Assembly (NCBI RefSeq): GCF_001887355.1
Contig: NZ_MPIN01000015.1
Coordinates: 122,268-186,267, forward strand
Length of the DNA stretch: 64,000 nt
Reading direction: 5' to 3'
Source: Cystobacter ferrugineus
Lineage (GTDB): Bacteria > Myxococcota > Myxococcia > Myxococcales > Myxococcaceae
Positions within the stretch are counted from its first letter, which is position 1. Every line of letters starts with the position of its first letter. Positions 27,363 to 36,927 of this stretch are shown in pieces. Made by a program: the position numbers and the translations under genes. The notes beneath the pieces are model-generated. The model was not told the DNA's origin. It did not search any database and saw only the letters and a program-made list of their open reading frames with translations.

Positions 27363-28277
27363 GGCTCCCGGAGTGCCCTCCAGGAGCCAATCCCGCACCG
27401 CGAGGAAGCGCGCGGTGGGCGCCGCGGCCCGGCGCCACGCGACCCAGAGCGTCCCCCGCGGACGCCGGCCCGGGCGCCTGCCGGACTCCGGCTCGAGCAC
27501 CACCACCCGCCCCGCGCGGACCGCCGACTCCACCAGGTAGTCGGGCAGCACCGCGATGCCATTGCCCGCCTCGGCGAGCGCCAGCATCTCATCCAGGTTG
27601 GCGATGCGGCACACCACGTGCGTGGGCAATGGCTCGCGTGCACCAAAGGCCGCCCGCCACCACGGGCCGAGCATCGCCAGATCCGCATCGAACGCGATGA
27701 AGCGCTGAGCCGCGAACTCCCGGGCCGTGCGGGGTGTGCCCCACCGCCGCACGTGGGCGGGCGAGGCCACGGCCACGAACTCCTCCTGCCCCACCGGCCG
27801 CACCTCCAGCCCTGGCTCCTCGGGCAACACGCCCACGAGGGCCACGTCCAGCTCTCCCGCGAGCAGCCGGCGCACGAGCAGGCTCGGCACGTCGAAGCGC
27901 ACGCTCAAGCGCAGGTCCGGATAGCGCTCCAACAGCCCCGGCAGGCGCGGACGCAGCCAGAACCGGAAGAAGGGCCAGGGCCCCCCCAGGGACACCTCGC
28001 CCCGCACCGCGCGGTGGGCCGCGGACGCTTCCTCGAGCGCCGCGTCCAGCGCGGGCAGGTGCTCCCCGAGCCGCGCGACGAGCGCCGCCCCCGCGGCCGT
28101 GAGCCGGGCCCGCCGCCCCACCCGCTCGAACAGCGCCACGCCCACGCGCGCCTCCAGCGCCTTGAGCTGCTGTCCCACGGCGGAAGGGGTGATGCCCAGG
28201 CGCGCGGCCGCCGCGGCATGGGTCCCCGCGCGGCTCACCTCCCAGAGCGTCCACAGCGCCTCGTGATTGCCAAGCAT
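27360..28277 (-). CDS. LysR-family transcriptional regulator
   Basis: 305 residues. N-terminal winged HTH about 5-65 (LWTLWEVSRAGTHAAAAARLGITPSAVGQQLKALEARVGV shown in part by SAVGQQLKALE), then a periplasmic-binding-like effector domain about 90-295 with PWPFFRFWLRPRLPGLL and ELDVALVGVLPEEPG. It regulates genes in response to a small co-inducer that cannot be named. It diverges from the DJ-1/PfpI gene across 110 nt containing a T-N11-A box, the classic LysR layout, so that gene is the likely target. Confidence 0.92.
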   Translation of the reverse strand: MLGNHEALWTLWEVSRAGTHAAAAARLGITPSAVGQQLKALEARVGVALFERVGRRARLTAAGAALVARLGEHLPALDAALEEASAAHRAVRGEVSLGGPWPFFRFWLRPRLPGLLERYPDLRLSVRFDVPSLLVRRLLAGELDVALVGVLPEEPGLEVRPVGQEEFVAVASPAHVRRWGTPRTAREFAAQRFIAFDADLAMLGPWWRAAFGAREPLPTHVVCRIANLDEMLALAEAGNGIAVLPDYLVESAVRAGRVVVLEPESGRRPGRRPRGTLWVAWRRAAAPTARFLAVRDWLLEGTPGA

Positions 28278-28280
28278 GGC

Positions 28281-28295
28281 TTCACATTATGCGAA
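28281..28295. promoter_or_regulatory. LysR-type T-N11-A box
   Basis: TTC-N9-GAA dyad (TTCACATTATGCGAA), AT-rich in the centre, lies 4 nt before the lysR start and 93 nt before the DJ-1-like gene. Position and symmetry fit autoregulation and divergent activation by the LysR protein. Confidence 0.45.
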
Positions 28296-28387
28296 GAGCC
28301 CCTCGATTTTCTTCAGCCCGGCGCGGCGGTACTTGTCCGTTCCGTTGGCCCCGAACCCGGTGGCCCCCCGAAGAAGGAGCACGCACC

Positions 28388-29092
28388 ATGAAGGCCCTGA
28401 CCGCCGTGAAGATCCTGCTGATCGTCACCAGCCACACGCAGCTCGGAAACACGAAGGAGCCCACCGGCTTCTGGTTCGAGGAACTGGCGGCGCCCTACGC
28501 CGAGTTCACCCAGGCGGGCGCGCAGGTGGACATCGCCTCGCCGCTGGGCGGCAAGGCCTCGGCGGACCCCAAGAGCGAGAAGGAGTCCTCCGAGGCCACC
28601 CGCGCCTTCCTCGCCGACGCCACCGCGAAGAAGAAGCTCGCGAACACGCTCCCGCTGGAGAAGGTGAAGGACACCTATGACGCCTACTTCGTGGTGGGCG
28701 GCCACGGCGTGATGTGGGACCTGGCGACGCACGCGCCGCTGCACTCGCTGCTCTCGGCCGCGTATGCCCGGGGCTCGGTGGTCTCGGCCGTCTGCCATGG
28801 GCCCGCGGCGCTCGTGGGCGTGAAGGCGCCAGATGGCAAGCCCCTCGTGGCGGGCAAGCGCGTGGCGGCCTTCACCAACGAGGAGGAGAAGGCCGCGAAG
28901 CTCGACTCGGTGGTGCCCTTCGCCCTGGAGACCCGGCTGCGCGAGCAGGGCGCCCGCTTCGAGTCCGGCCCCATGTGGGGCAGCTTCGCGGTGCGTGACG
29001 GCAACCTCGTCACCGGCCAGAACCCGGCCTCGTCCGTGGCCGCCGCGCGCGAGGTCATCGCCGCGCTGCGTGAGAAGAGCGAGAAGAAGTAG
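28388..29092 (+). CDS. DJ-1/PfpI-family protein (type 1 glutamine amidotransferase fold)
   Basis: 234 residues from ATG 28388. The nucleophile-elbow Cys C136 in SAVCHGPAAL and Glu in FEELAAP (about 31) form the DJ-1/Hsp31 catalytic pair; GGHGVMWDL precedes them. Related proteins act as glyoxalase III, deglycase-like or chaperone proteins in electrophile stress. No signal peptide is present, so a cytoplasmic location is expected. The probable regulator is the divergent LysR protein. The exact activity cannot be decided from sequence. Confidence 0.88.
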   Translation: MKALTAVKILLIVTSHTQLGNTKEPTGFWFEELAAPYAEFTQAGAQVDIASPLGGKASADPKSEKESSEATRAFLADATAKKKLANTLPLEKVKDTYDAYFVVGGHGVMWDLATHAPLHSLLSAAYARGSVVSAVCHGPAALVGVKAPDGKPLVAGKRVAAFTNEEEKAAKLDSVVPFALETRLREQGARFESGPMWGSFAVRDGNLVTGQNPASSVAAAREVIAALREKSEKK

Positions 29093-29158
29093 TCCCCCCC
29101 CGGGAGGAGCAGCATTCTCCCTGGCACTCGACTCGCGGCGGCGTAGCATCCACCGCGC

Positions 29159-30322
29159 ATGAGACGACTCCGCCCGCTGCTCCTCCTGATGCCTCTGCTG
29201 ACCGGCTGTGAATGGGTGGCCGATCCGCTGTCCTTCACCCGGGAAGAAGTTCCGCGCTTCAAGGCCCACGCGGACCACCCCGCGCCGGTGGACAACCCCA
29301 CGTCGCTCAAGGTGATGTCGTGGAACGTGAAGTACGGGGCCTGCCGCATCGACTTCTGGTTCGACTTCTGGGGTGACCGCGTCCAGATGTCCTCCACCGA
29401 GGTGACGGACTGCCTCACCCGCGTCGCCGCGCTCATCCGCGAGTACGACCCGGACATCCTCATGACGGAGGAGATCGAGGTCGACTCCAAGCGCAGCGCC
29501 TACATCGACCAGGTGCGCTTCCTGCTGGAGAACACGAACCTGCGCTACGCGGGCTACATGTCCACCTGGAAGGCGCGCTACGTGCCGTCCGAGGGCGTGG
29601 GCCGCATGGACCTGGGCAACGCCATCCTCTCGCGCTACCCCATCCTCAAGGCCGAGCGCATCCGCCAGGAAGACCGCACGGATCAGGATCCGCTCACGTC
29701 GACCTTCTACATCAAGCGCGCCATCGGCCGGGTGGAGGTGGACGTGGGCCAGGGCCGGAGGATCGCCGCCTACGTGGTGCACACCGAGGCGTATGACCAG
29801 GACGGCACCAAGCAGAAGCAGATCCAGCAGATCCACGACGTCCTGAAGGCGGAGACGCTGCCCTGGGTCATCGGAGGCGACTTCAACGAGCTGCCGCCCG
29901 TGTGCGACGAGCGCGCGCCCCGGGGCTCTCCCGAGTCGTGTGAGGGCAAGCTGCGGCTGAGCGGCTTCCTCGACGAGCGCGAGAGCAGCAAGGGCACCGA
30001 GTTCGAGCAGCCGCCCTACACGCCCAGCGTCATGAAGCAGTACTACGACGACTTCGAACCCTACATCCCCCTCTCCCGCTACGGCGTGGGCGAGGACAAC
30101 CAACGGCGCTACTTCACGCACTCGGTCCTCGGCCCGGACAGCGTGAACGACCAGGGCGTGCCCGGGTATTGGAACCGCACGCTGGACTACCTCTTCATCC
30201 GCAAGGGCGAGCAATGGACGGACACCGACGTCATCCAGGGTCCTGGCCCGTTCGGCATAAAGAGCGACGCCCTGCGGCTGTCGGATCATGCCCCCGTCGT
30301 CGGAACCTGGAGGCTGCCATGA
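29159..30322 (+). CDS. Endonuclease/exonuclease/phosphatase-family lipoprotein
   Basis: 387 residues. Signal peptide MRRLRPLLLLMPLLTGC with lipobox LLTGC. The EEP fold is shown by LKVMSWNVKYG (about 50-60), MTEEIEVDS with the metal-binding Glu, GNAILSRYPI, VHTEAYD, VIGGDFNELPP and LDYLFIRKG followed by LSDHAPVVGTW. All catalytic motifs are retained, so it is probably an exported metal-dependent phosphodiesterase, either a nuclease or a sphingomyelinase/phosphatase. An insertion of about 60 residues lies between GGDFNE and DYLF. It overlaps the next gene by four bases (ATGA). Confidence 0.9.
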   Translation: MRRLRPLLLLMPLLTGCEWVADPLSFTREEVPRFKAHADHPAPVDNPTSLKVMSWNVKYGACRIDFWFDFWGDRVQMSSTEVTDCLTRVAALIREYDPDILMTEEIEVDSKRSAYIDQVRFLLENTNLRYAGYMSTWKARYVPSEGVGRMDLGNAILSRYPILKAERIRQEDRTDQDPLTSTFYIKRAIGRVEVDVGQGRRIAAYVVHTEAYDQDGTKQKQIQQIHDVLKAETLPWVIGGDFNELPPVCDERAPRGSPESCEGKLRLSGFLDERESSKGTEFEQPPYTPSVMKQYYDDFEPYIPLSRYGVGEDNQRRYFTHSVLGPDSVNDQGVPGYWNRTLDYLFIRKGEQWTDTDVIQGPGPFGIKSDALRLSDHAPVVGTWRLP

Positions 30323-31167
30323 GGGCGCTGCTTCTCTGTGTCGTCCTGGCCGGCACGCTCGCCGCCGCCGATCCCCGTCCCGCGAGGAACACCGCGGACG
30401 TGGGCCCGCGGGGCTCCTGGAGCGTGGGCGTGTTCAACCCGTTGCGCCTCGCGATCCTCGACGGGCTCGAGCTCCAGACCCATCCCCTCGTCTTCCTCGT
30501 GGCCCCCAACCTGGACGCCCGCTTCGCCCTGGTGCGCTCCTCGTCGGTGCGGCTCACGGCCGAGGCCGGACTGTCCCTGCCCACCTTCGGACTGCGGCTC
30601 ACCAAGGGCTACCTCTTCCCCGCGTGGGCCACGAGCGAGAACGACATCGGCTGGATGCTGATTCCGCGCGCGGGGCTGCTGCTGTCCGGCAACGTGGGCC
30701 CCCACGACGTGTGGACGCTCAAGGCGGACGGCGCCTGGCGCGCGAAGCTCGGACCCAACAGCGCCACCCAGCTCAACTCCTTCCTCGCCCCCCTGGACAT
30801 CCTGCTCGCCGCGCCGCTCACGGGCTCCTGCTACCGCGTGGGTGGAGCGTACGACCACGCCCTCTCCGAGCGGCTGCGCCTGCGCGGTGAGCTCAACCTC
30901 TACGCCACCGGACCCCAGGGCCGGCTCGCCGTGTCGGAGACGGACGTGGGGCCCATCGCCGAGCTGTCTCCGCTCATCGTCACCGCCCACGTGGGACTCG
31001 ACGTCGCCGTCTTCAAGCACAGCCGTTTCACCGTGGGTGTGTTGTGGGCCAACGCGGACCAGGGCGCCACGCGCCTGGTGACGGGCCCGGACGGCTTCTC
31101 GGAGCGCGAGAGGGTGCGCGGCAACAACATCGTGCCGACCCTGGACTTCATCTGGGCGGGGCCCTGA
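30319..31167 (+). CDS. Secreted protein, possible outer-membrane barrel
   Basis: 282 residues with signal peptide MRALLLCVVLAGTLAAA. The mature sequence alternates polar and hydrophobic residues in many short strands (SVRLTAEAGLSLPT, AGLLLSGNVG, HVGLDVAVFKHSRFTVGVLWA), consistent with a beta-barrel, but it does not end in Phe. No family recognised. The ATGA overlap with the EEP lipoprotein gene indicates one operon; both products would work at the envelope. Confidence 0.65.
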   Translation: MRALLLCVVLAGTLAAADPRPARNTADVGPRGSWSVGVFNPLRLAILDGLELQTHPLVFLVAPNLDARFALVRSSSVRLTAEAGLSLPTFGLRLTKGYLFPAWATSENDIGWMLIPRAGLLLSGNVGPHDVWTLKADGAWRAKLGPNSATQLNSFLAPLDILLAAPLTGSCYRVGGAYDHALSERLRLRGELNLYATGPQGRLAVSETDVGPIAELSPLIVTAHVGLDVAVFKHSRFTVGVLWANADQGATRLVTGPDGFSERERVRGNNIVPTLDFIWAGP

Positions 31168-31213
31168 GGCTCCATGGCGAAGGGGCGGGGGGACACGTTA
31201 AGCTCCACGCCCC

Positions 31214-33607
31214 TTGGCCGAGACACCTCCGTCCCCCCACCCGCTCCCTGACGAAGGCGACCGCACCGTCATCCGTCCCCCGTCCCCACAGGACGGGGGG
31301 AGCACGTTGTTCGCCGGACGCTACGCGCTCCTGCGGACGCTGGGCCGGGGGGGCATGGGCACGGTGTACCAGGCACGCGACAGCCTGGTGGGCGACCTCG
31401 TGGCGCTCAAGATGCTGCAACTCGGCGAGCACGCGGGCCCGGAGGCGCTGGAGCGCTTCCGCCGCGAGGTCCGGCTCGCCCGCCGCATCACCCACCCCCA
31501 CGTGGCGCGGATGCACGACCTGGGCACCCACGAGGGCCAGGCCTTCCTCACCATGGAATACGTGCAGGGCGAGGACCTCCGCTCGCGGCTCGCCCGCGAG
31601 CGCACGCTGAGTGCTCCGCACAGCGCGCGCATCGCCCTCGCCGTCTGCGAGGGGCTCGCCGCGGCCCATGCCGCCGGCGTGGTGCACCGCGACCTCAAGC
31701 CCGCCAACGTCCTGCTGGAGTCCGAGGGACGCGTCGTGCTCACCGACTTCGGCATCGCCCGCGCGCTGGCCCGGGAGGCCGCCTCGAGCACCCAGGGCGC
31801 CATCGGCACGCCCCTGTACATGTCGCCGGAGCAGGTGGCGGGAGAGCCGGTGGATGCCCGCGCGGACCTCTACGCCGTGGGACTGCTGCTCTACGAGATG
31901 CTCACGGGCCAGCTTCCCTTCGGCTCGGACGAGCCCTGGGCGGTCGCCATGGCCCGCCTGCGTCAGCCCGCGCCCGATCTCCGCCAGCACCCGGGCATCC
32001 CCGCGCCGCTCGCCGAGCTGGTGAACCACTGCCTCGCGCGCGCCCCCGAGGATCGGCCCGAGAGCGCGAGCGAGGCGGCGCGGCTGCTGCGCGACTGGCT
32101 CGCCAGCGAGGGACAGCTCACCGAGCCGGGCTACACCCGCCCCGAGCCCACCGTGCAGCAATGGCCCTCCGAGCCCGGCCCGCCCACGCCTCGCGCCACG
32201 CCCCGCTCCGCCCACACCCCGGTGAAGCGGAGCGTGGCCATCCTGCCCCTGCGCTACCAGGGCCCTCGCGAGTCCGAGTTCCTCGCGGAAGCGCTGACCG
32301 AGTCACTCATCGATCAGCTCTCGCGTGCGCGGGGCTTCCGGGTGCTCGGCAGCGGGGTGACGGCGCGCTGCGACACGCGTGACCCACGCACCGTGGGAAG
32401 CGAGCTGAAGGTGGAGCTGGTGGTGGACGGGACGATGCAGAGCGCGGGCAAGGCGGTGCGTGTCGCCATCCGGCTGCTCGAGGCGCGCTCGGGGACGCAG
32501 TTGTGGAGCGACCGGTTCGAGTTCCCCTCCACGGATGTGTTCGAGCTCCAGGACAAGCTGGCGCCCCGCATCTGCGAGCAGCTCCGGGTGGAGGGGGTGC
32601 TCTCCACCTGGAGCACGAGCCCGCCCCCCGAGGCGCTGGCGCTCTACCGCCAGGCGAAGCAGCAGCTCTACAGCTCGTTCTGGACCCTGACCGAGGGCCC
32701 GCTGGCGATGATCAACGCATGCCTGGAGCTGGCACCGGACTTCGCGCCCGCCCTGGCGCTGCACGCCGTGGCCAGCGTGCGCACGTGGTTCATGGGGACG
32801 AAGAACTCCAGCGACCACCTGGTCCGGACCGCACGCGACAGCCTCGAGCGGGCGCTGCACCTGGCGCCCGACCTGGTGGAGACCCATCTGGCGCGGGCGA
32901 TGCTCGCGGCCCAGGAGAATGACTGGCGGCAGACGGTGCGCAGCGTGCGCACGGCCCTGGACATCGCGCCCTACCATGCGCCGTCGATGCTGTACCTGGG
33001 CAACATGCAGTGCGAGTCGGGCCAGGCAGACGAGGGGCTGGTGCGCTTGCGGCTCGCCTACGAGCTGTCGCCTTCCCTGACGATGTCGCTCTACGAGTTC
33101 GCCCGCTGCAGCGCGCTGCGCGGGCGGATGGAGGACTACCACTGGGCAGTGGAACGGCTGGCGGCCTCGCCACCCCACCACTCCGCGACGGCGGCCCTGC
33201 AGTTGCGCGTCGCCGCATGGAACCGGGACCTGGAGGAGCTGCGGCGCCACCGGGAGTCCGTCTCGGTTGGAGGACATCCCATCTCTCACATGGTGGGCCT
33301 TTATACCGCCGCGATGCTGGGCGAGTTGCCCGTCTCCGAGGTCGCGGCCCAGGTGGACGAGCGGCTGGCGCAGAGCAACAGCCCGCGCTTCGACTCCCTG
33401 CTGTGCCAGCTCACCACGGAGGTGTTGTGCCTGTGCGGCGAGCCGGACAAGGCCCTGGCCTACTTCCAGCGGGCCGCGGACACGGTGCTCATCGACCTGG
33501 AGTGGATCGACCACTGCCCGGCGCTCGAGCCCCTGCGCGCCCTGCCGGGCTTCATGGAAGGGCGCCGCAAGGTGCGCGCCCGGGTCGAGGCCATCTGGGC
33601 CGGGTGA
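31214..33607 (+). CDS. Ser/Thr kinase with TolB-like and TPR-like regions
   Basis: 797 residues from TTG 31214, the only near start before the kinase domain. Kinase about 30-300: GRGGMGTVY, ALKML, HRDLKPANVL, LTDFGIARA, GTPLYMSPEQ. Residues 335-460 contain SVAILPLRYQGPRESEFLAEAL...GTMQSAGKAVRVAIRLL, the adenylate-cyclase-associated/TolB-N-like module often found with TPRs in signalling proteins. Residues 470-797 are TPR-like helices. No transmembrane helix is evident. It probably couples a protein-protein interaction platform to phosphorylation. It is monocistronic and convergent with the next gene. Confidence 0.9.
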   Translation: MAETPPSPHPLPDEGDRTVIRPPSPQDGGSTLFAGRYALLRTLGRGGMGTVYQARDSLVGDLVALKMLQLGEHAGPEALERFRREVRLARRITHPHVARMHDLGTHEGQAFLTMEYVQGEDLRSRLARERTLSAPHSARIALAVCEGLAAAHAAGVVHRDLKPANVLLESEGRVVLTDFGIARALAREAASSTQGAIGTPLYMSPEQVAGEPVDARADLYAVGLLLYEMLTGQLPFGSDEPWAVAMARLRQPAPDLRQHPGIPAPLAELVNHCLARAPEDRPESASEAARLLRDWLASEGQLTEPGYTRPEPTVQQWPSEPGPPTPRATPRSAHTPVKRSVAILPLRYQGPRESEFLAEALTESLIDQLSRARGFRVLGSGVTARCDTRDPRTVGSELKVELVVDGTMQSAGKAVRVAIRLLEARSGTQLWSDRFEFPSTDVFELQDKLAPRICEQLRVEGVLSTWSTSPPPEALALYRQAKQQLYSSFWTLTEGPLAMINACLELAPDFAPALALHAVASVRTWFMGTKNSSDHLVRTARDSLERALHLAPDLVETHLARAMLAAQENDWRQTVRSVRTALDIAPYHAPSMLYLGNMQCESGQADEGLVRLRLAYELSPSLTMSLYEFARCSALRGRMEDYHWAVERLAASPPHHSATAALQLRVAAWNRDLEELRRHRESVSVGGHPISHMVGLYTAAMLGELPVSEVAAQVDERLAQSNSPRFDSLLCQLTTEVLCLCGEPDKALAYFQRAADTVLIDLEWIDHCPALEPLRALPGFMEGRRKVRARVEAIWAG

Positions 33608-33641
33608 GAGGGCCCGGATGTAAGGGCCCGGAAGAGAGGAC

Positions 33642-34175
33642 TCAGGCGGTGGCGCGAGCGACGGCCGCGCGCCGGGCGGCCCCCACGAGCGCCCAGGCGC
33701 CGAAGAGCATCCCGGACCAGAACAGATCGCCCATCAGCGTGTTGCGCAGGAACGGCAGGGCGGCGACGTAGCAGCGCACGAGCCCCGAGAGGGTGTGCTC
33801 GTACATCCCGGAGGACAGCCAGACAGCGAAGTTGGTGCCCACGAAGAAGAGCGCCGAGGAGCCCACGGCGCCCGCGCCCACGGTGGTCACCGTCAGGCGG
33901 CGCTTGAGCACGGCGCTCAGCAGCACCGGGGCCATGAGGCACAGGTAGACCACGCCCATGACCTTGTAATCATAGACACCCAGCACCGCGTCGCTGATGA
34001 GCATGCTCGCCAGGGGCACGCAGGCGGCGAACGAGACGTGCCGCATGAAGTAGCCGGAGAACAGGGCCGTCGCGGCGATGGGCATGAAGTTGGGCTCATG
34101 GGGAAGCAGGCGGCCGGCCACGCCAAGTGCCACCAACATCGAGAACATCCCCACCTCGGTCATCCATGCTTTCAT
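33642..34175 (-). CDS. Small multi-pass membrane protein (DUF6580-like)
   Basis: 177 residues with about five hydrophobic segments (MFSMLVALGVAGRLL, FMPIAATALFSGYFM, ASMLISDAVLGV, VYLCLMAPVLLSAVL, LMGDLFWSGMLFGAWAL). The N-terminal RLLPHEPNFMPIAATALFSG motif matches a family I recall as DUF6580, which resembles ECF-transporter substrate-binding (S) components in layout. No substrate can be named. It is 58 nt downstream of the arylamine N-acetyltransferase gene on the same strand. Confidence 0.75.
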   Translation of the reverse strand: MKAWMTEVGMFSMLVALGVAGRLLPHEPNFMPIAATALFSGYFMRHVSFAACVPLASMLISDAVLGVYDYKVMGVVYLCLMAPVLLSAVLKRRLTVTTVGAGAVGSSALFFVGTNFAVWLSSGMYEHTLSGLVRCYVAALPFLRNTLMGDLFWSGMLFGAWALVGAARRAAVARATA

Positions 34176-34233
34176 GAGTCCCTCCTGACGTGCGAACCCA
34201 TGAGGTTCTATCCCCCGTCTCCCTACCCGTCAA

Positions 34234-35082
34234 CTACGCCTGGGAGTGCGTCGTGGCCCATGACACACGCGGTCGACAGAACATGGCCTCCGAGTGGAGA
34301 ACAGAGGACTCCGCGTCGCCACCGAGGGCCCCCCGAGGGATGCCGAAGTATTCGAGCAGGGCCCGCTCGACGTCCTCCGCCACCGCGAGGGTGCGCACCA
34401 GACGTTGCCCCTGCTGCGTGATGATGAGCTTCGTCCCGCTCAGCGTCACCCGGCCCGTGTCCGTCTTTCGCGTGCAGAGCCGATTCTTGTGAAAGACAGA
34501 ATCCGGCGAGGTCTGATGGTAGAGGCACATCTCCGAGAACTCCTCCAGCCGTCTCGGGACACGCGAGAATCCATACAGCAGCCGCCACCTGCCCGTTGAT
34601 TGCTCTTGCCAGAGCGCCCAATCATCCTCGCCACGCTGCTCCAGGTGGAACATCTTCTCTTGCGAGACCCACCGTCCCGGAGCGAGCGGGAGCGGCTCCG
34701 CGAAGGCATCACCGAAGCCCACGTCGACGAGCCAGGAGCCCTGCCAGGTGACTTCCAGCAGGAGGTGATCGAACTCGGGACCGGTATCCCGGGCGCCGTC
34801 CGAAGACACCCGCCCGGACAGATAAGACACCTGGAAGCCCAGGGCACGCAGGAGCGCGGCGAACAGGCCGTTCAACTCGTAGCAGAACCCACCGCGGCGC
34901 CGCCGGATGATCTTCTCGAAGAAGGCGGCCTCGTCGAGCACGATGGGCCGCCGGCTGTGGATGTCGAGGTTCTCGAAAGGAATGGTTTCAATGTGACGAC
35001 GGTGCAGCGCGCGCAGCGTCACCAGCCCAGGCGAACAAGACCCCTCGTAACCCATCCGCTGAAAATACTGGCCAATGTCCAT
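34234..35082 (-). CDS. nat: Arylamine N-acetyltransferase
   Basis: 282 residues from ATG 35082. The Cys-His-Asp triad is complete: C67 in GGFCYELN, H106 in DHLLLEV and D120 in LVDVGFGD, at nearly the standard positions 69, 107 and 122. IETIPFENLDIH near 31-42 is also diagnostic. The enzyme moves acetyl groups from acetyl-CoA to arylamines or hydrazines in the cytoplasm; relatives also act in polyketide or siderophore tailoring, but nothing nearby supports that. Confidence 0.93.
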   Translation of the reverse strand: MDIGQYFQRMGYEGSCSPGLVTLRALHRRHIETIPFENLDIHSRRPIVLDEAAFFEKIIRRRRGGFCYELNGLFAALLRALGFQVSYLSGRVSSDGARDTGPEFDHLLLEVTWQGSWLVDVGFGDAFAEPLPLAPGRWVSQEKMFHLEQRGEDDWALWQEQSTGRWRLLYGFSRVPRRLEEFSEMCLYHQTSPDSVFHKNRLCTRKTDTGRVTLSGTKLIITQQGQRLVRTLAVAEDVERALLEYFGIPRGALGGDAESSVLHSEAMFCRPRVSWATTHSQA

Positions 35083-35334
35083 GACCCCCCGCCCTCCCCC
35101 ACCCACTCGGAAATCCGGCCCACATCGTGGGAAATATAGGTGTACCTCGCCGTTTGTCGCGCAAGCGCTGGCCGCATGGACATGCCGCCCGCGAACCTTT
35201 TTCGCGCAACGAGGGTGACAGAACATGCAAATGAATTGCGTCACGGGGAGGCTTGCCACTGGATGCCGCCAGCGGAACTCACGGCACCGCGAAGAGCAGG
35301 TCATCGTGGTTCGCCGTGGCGCTCGCCGCCGCGG

Positions 35335-36771
35335 CTAGGGCACGCGCTTGCCGATGGGCTGGCCGTCGAAGAGCAGACTCAGGCCGCCGTCCGGCTCGTG
35401 CTGGAAGCCCACCTTCGTGCCCTCGAGCAGTCCGTAGTCATCCCGCTCGACGAACTCGTTGTCGCCGTAGGCCTCCAGCTCTCCGCGGATCGCGGGCTCC
35501 GCCATCCCGAAGGTCGCCCACAGGCGGCCCCCGTCCACGGCGATGCGCACCGGGCCCACCGCCGTGTCGAACGAGCCCACGTAGTCCCGCCACACACCGG
35601 TGTCGGGCACGAAGGTGCTGGGCGCCCGATCCCTCGACGGAGAGGCTGGCGAGGGCTCCTCGCCGAACACCATCGCGGCGACGCCCAGGGCCACCTCCTC
35701 CGAGACCCTCGTCTTGAGGTTGCTGAGCACCGCCACGGCCGTGCCCTCGGCGGGGAACAGCAGGAACATGGAGCTGGTGGTGAGCGTGCTGCCCCCATGG
35801 GCCACCATCTTCCGGCCGAACTGCTGGGAGAGCATCCAGCCCATTCCACTGGTGGGAATCACCAGGGGCCGCCACATCCGTTCCACGCCCTGCGCGGAGA
35901 GCACCCGGCCCCCGGGCCCTTCGCCCCCGGCGAACAGGCCGGAGAAGTAACGAGCCACATCCTCGGCGGAGGTGTAGGTGGCCGCGCCCGCGGGCACGTG
36001 CGCGCTCGACCAGGGCGGCGACAGCGGCTGCATCTGGCCCCGCGACCACGAGTACCCCTGAGCCAGGTCCGGCGCCTGCTCGGAGTCTGGATCCAGGAGG
36101 GTGTGGTCCATGCCGAGCGGCTTGAAGATGGAGTCGGCCAGGTACGACGCGAAGGGCTTGCCCGTCACCGTCTGGACGATGAGGCCCACCAGGGCGAAAC
36201 CATCGTTGGCGTACTCCTCGCCCTGCCCTGGCGTGAAGCGCAGGCGCACCTTGGCGAGCGCACGCGCCCTGCGCTCGAGGGCACCTTCATCCCGGGAGCC
36301 ATCCCAGAAGTAGCTCATGGGCAGGCCCGAGGTGTGCGTCAGCAGGTGCTCGACGAGGATTTGCTCCTGGAGCCCGTCCGCCGTGCGGAACCAGGGCAGG
36401 TAGCGCGTCACGGGCGCCTCCAGGTCCACGAGCCCCGCCTCCACCTGCTGCATGAGCGCCAGCGCCGCCATCGCCTTGGTCGTGGAGCCAATGGACACCC
36501 GGGTCGTGACGTTCATCGGCTGGTTCGTCTCCCGGTTCGCCACGCCATAGCTCTTGAGGCACGCGGGCTGGCCACCCTGGAGAATGACGAGCGAGAGGCC
36601 CGGGATGTGTCCTTGTCGCATGCGCTCGGTGACGAACGGATCGATCCGTTCGCTCAGCGCGGAGGGAAGAGCATCACATGCATCCGGGGGCGGGGGCGTC
36701 TCGGGCGGAGATGAGCACCCGGAGTTCAGGGCGGAGCCGAGCAGCAAGAGAACCAGGGAGCGCGTCGACAT
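35335..36771 (-). CDS. Beta-lactamase-family serine hydrolase lipoprotein
   Basis: 478 residues from ATG 36771. Lipobox LNSGC at residue 19. Class C/esterase-type fold with S96-x-x-K99 in SIGSTTKAM, Tyr-Ala-Asn in EYANDGFALVG near 190 and a late HGGSTLTTSS motif near 350. Such proteins are DD-peptidases, esterases or peptidases rather than antibiotic-destroying enzymes in most cases. A C-terminal lipocalin-like beta domain (about 385-478) is suggested by VGPVRIAVDGGRLWATFG. Location is the periplasm or outer membrane. Confidence 0.9.
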   Translation of the reverse strand: MSTRSLVLLLLGSALNSGCSSPPETPPPPDACDALPSALSERIDPFVTERMRQGHIPGLSLVILQGGQPACLKSYGVANRETNQPMNVTTRVSIGSTTKAMAALALMQQVEAGLVDLEAPVTRYLPWFRTADGLQEQILVEHLLTHTSGLPMSYFWDGSRDEGALERRARALAKVRLRFTPGQGEEYANDGFALVGLIVQTVTGKPFASYLADSIFKPLGMDHTLLDPDSEQAPDLAQGYSWSRGQMQPLSPPWSSAHVPAGAATYTSAEDVARYFSGLFAGGEGPGGRVLSAQGVERMWRPLVIPTSGMGWMLSQQFGRKMVAHGGSTLTTSSMFLLFPAEGTAVAVLSNLKTRVSEEVALGVAAMVFGEEPSPASPSRDRAPSTFVPDTGVWRDYVGSFDTAVGPVRIAVDGGRLWATFGMAEPAIRGELEAYGDNEFVERDDYGLLEGTKVGFQHEPDGGLSLLFDGQPIGKRVP

Positions 36772-36927
36772 GACAGGGCCTCGGGCCCTCGCGATGTGCG
36801 AGTGGGGCGGAAGATGAATCGGTCGCGGCATGGAACAACCCAGGGCCCGCGAAGTGTCACCGCGGGACATCACAAGGGCGGGCTCGGGACTCCATCGGGG
36901 TGTACGCCTCCCTCAAGGAGTCCTCTC

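Noticed and set aside
33608-33641. Terminator between the kinase-TPR gene and the convergent membrane protein gene
   Set aside because: AGGGCCCGGA occurs twice as a direct repeat, but no convincing stem of more than six base pairs can be drawn.
35335-36771. True antibiotic-resistance beta-lactamase
   Set aside because: SxxK and YAN are present, but the lipoprotein anchor and C-terminal lipocalin-like part fit the broader serine hydrolase/peptidase group.
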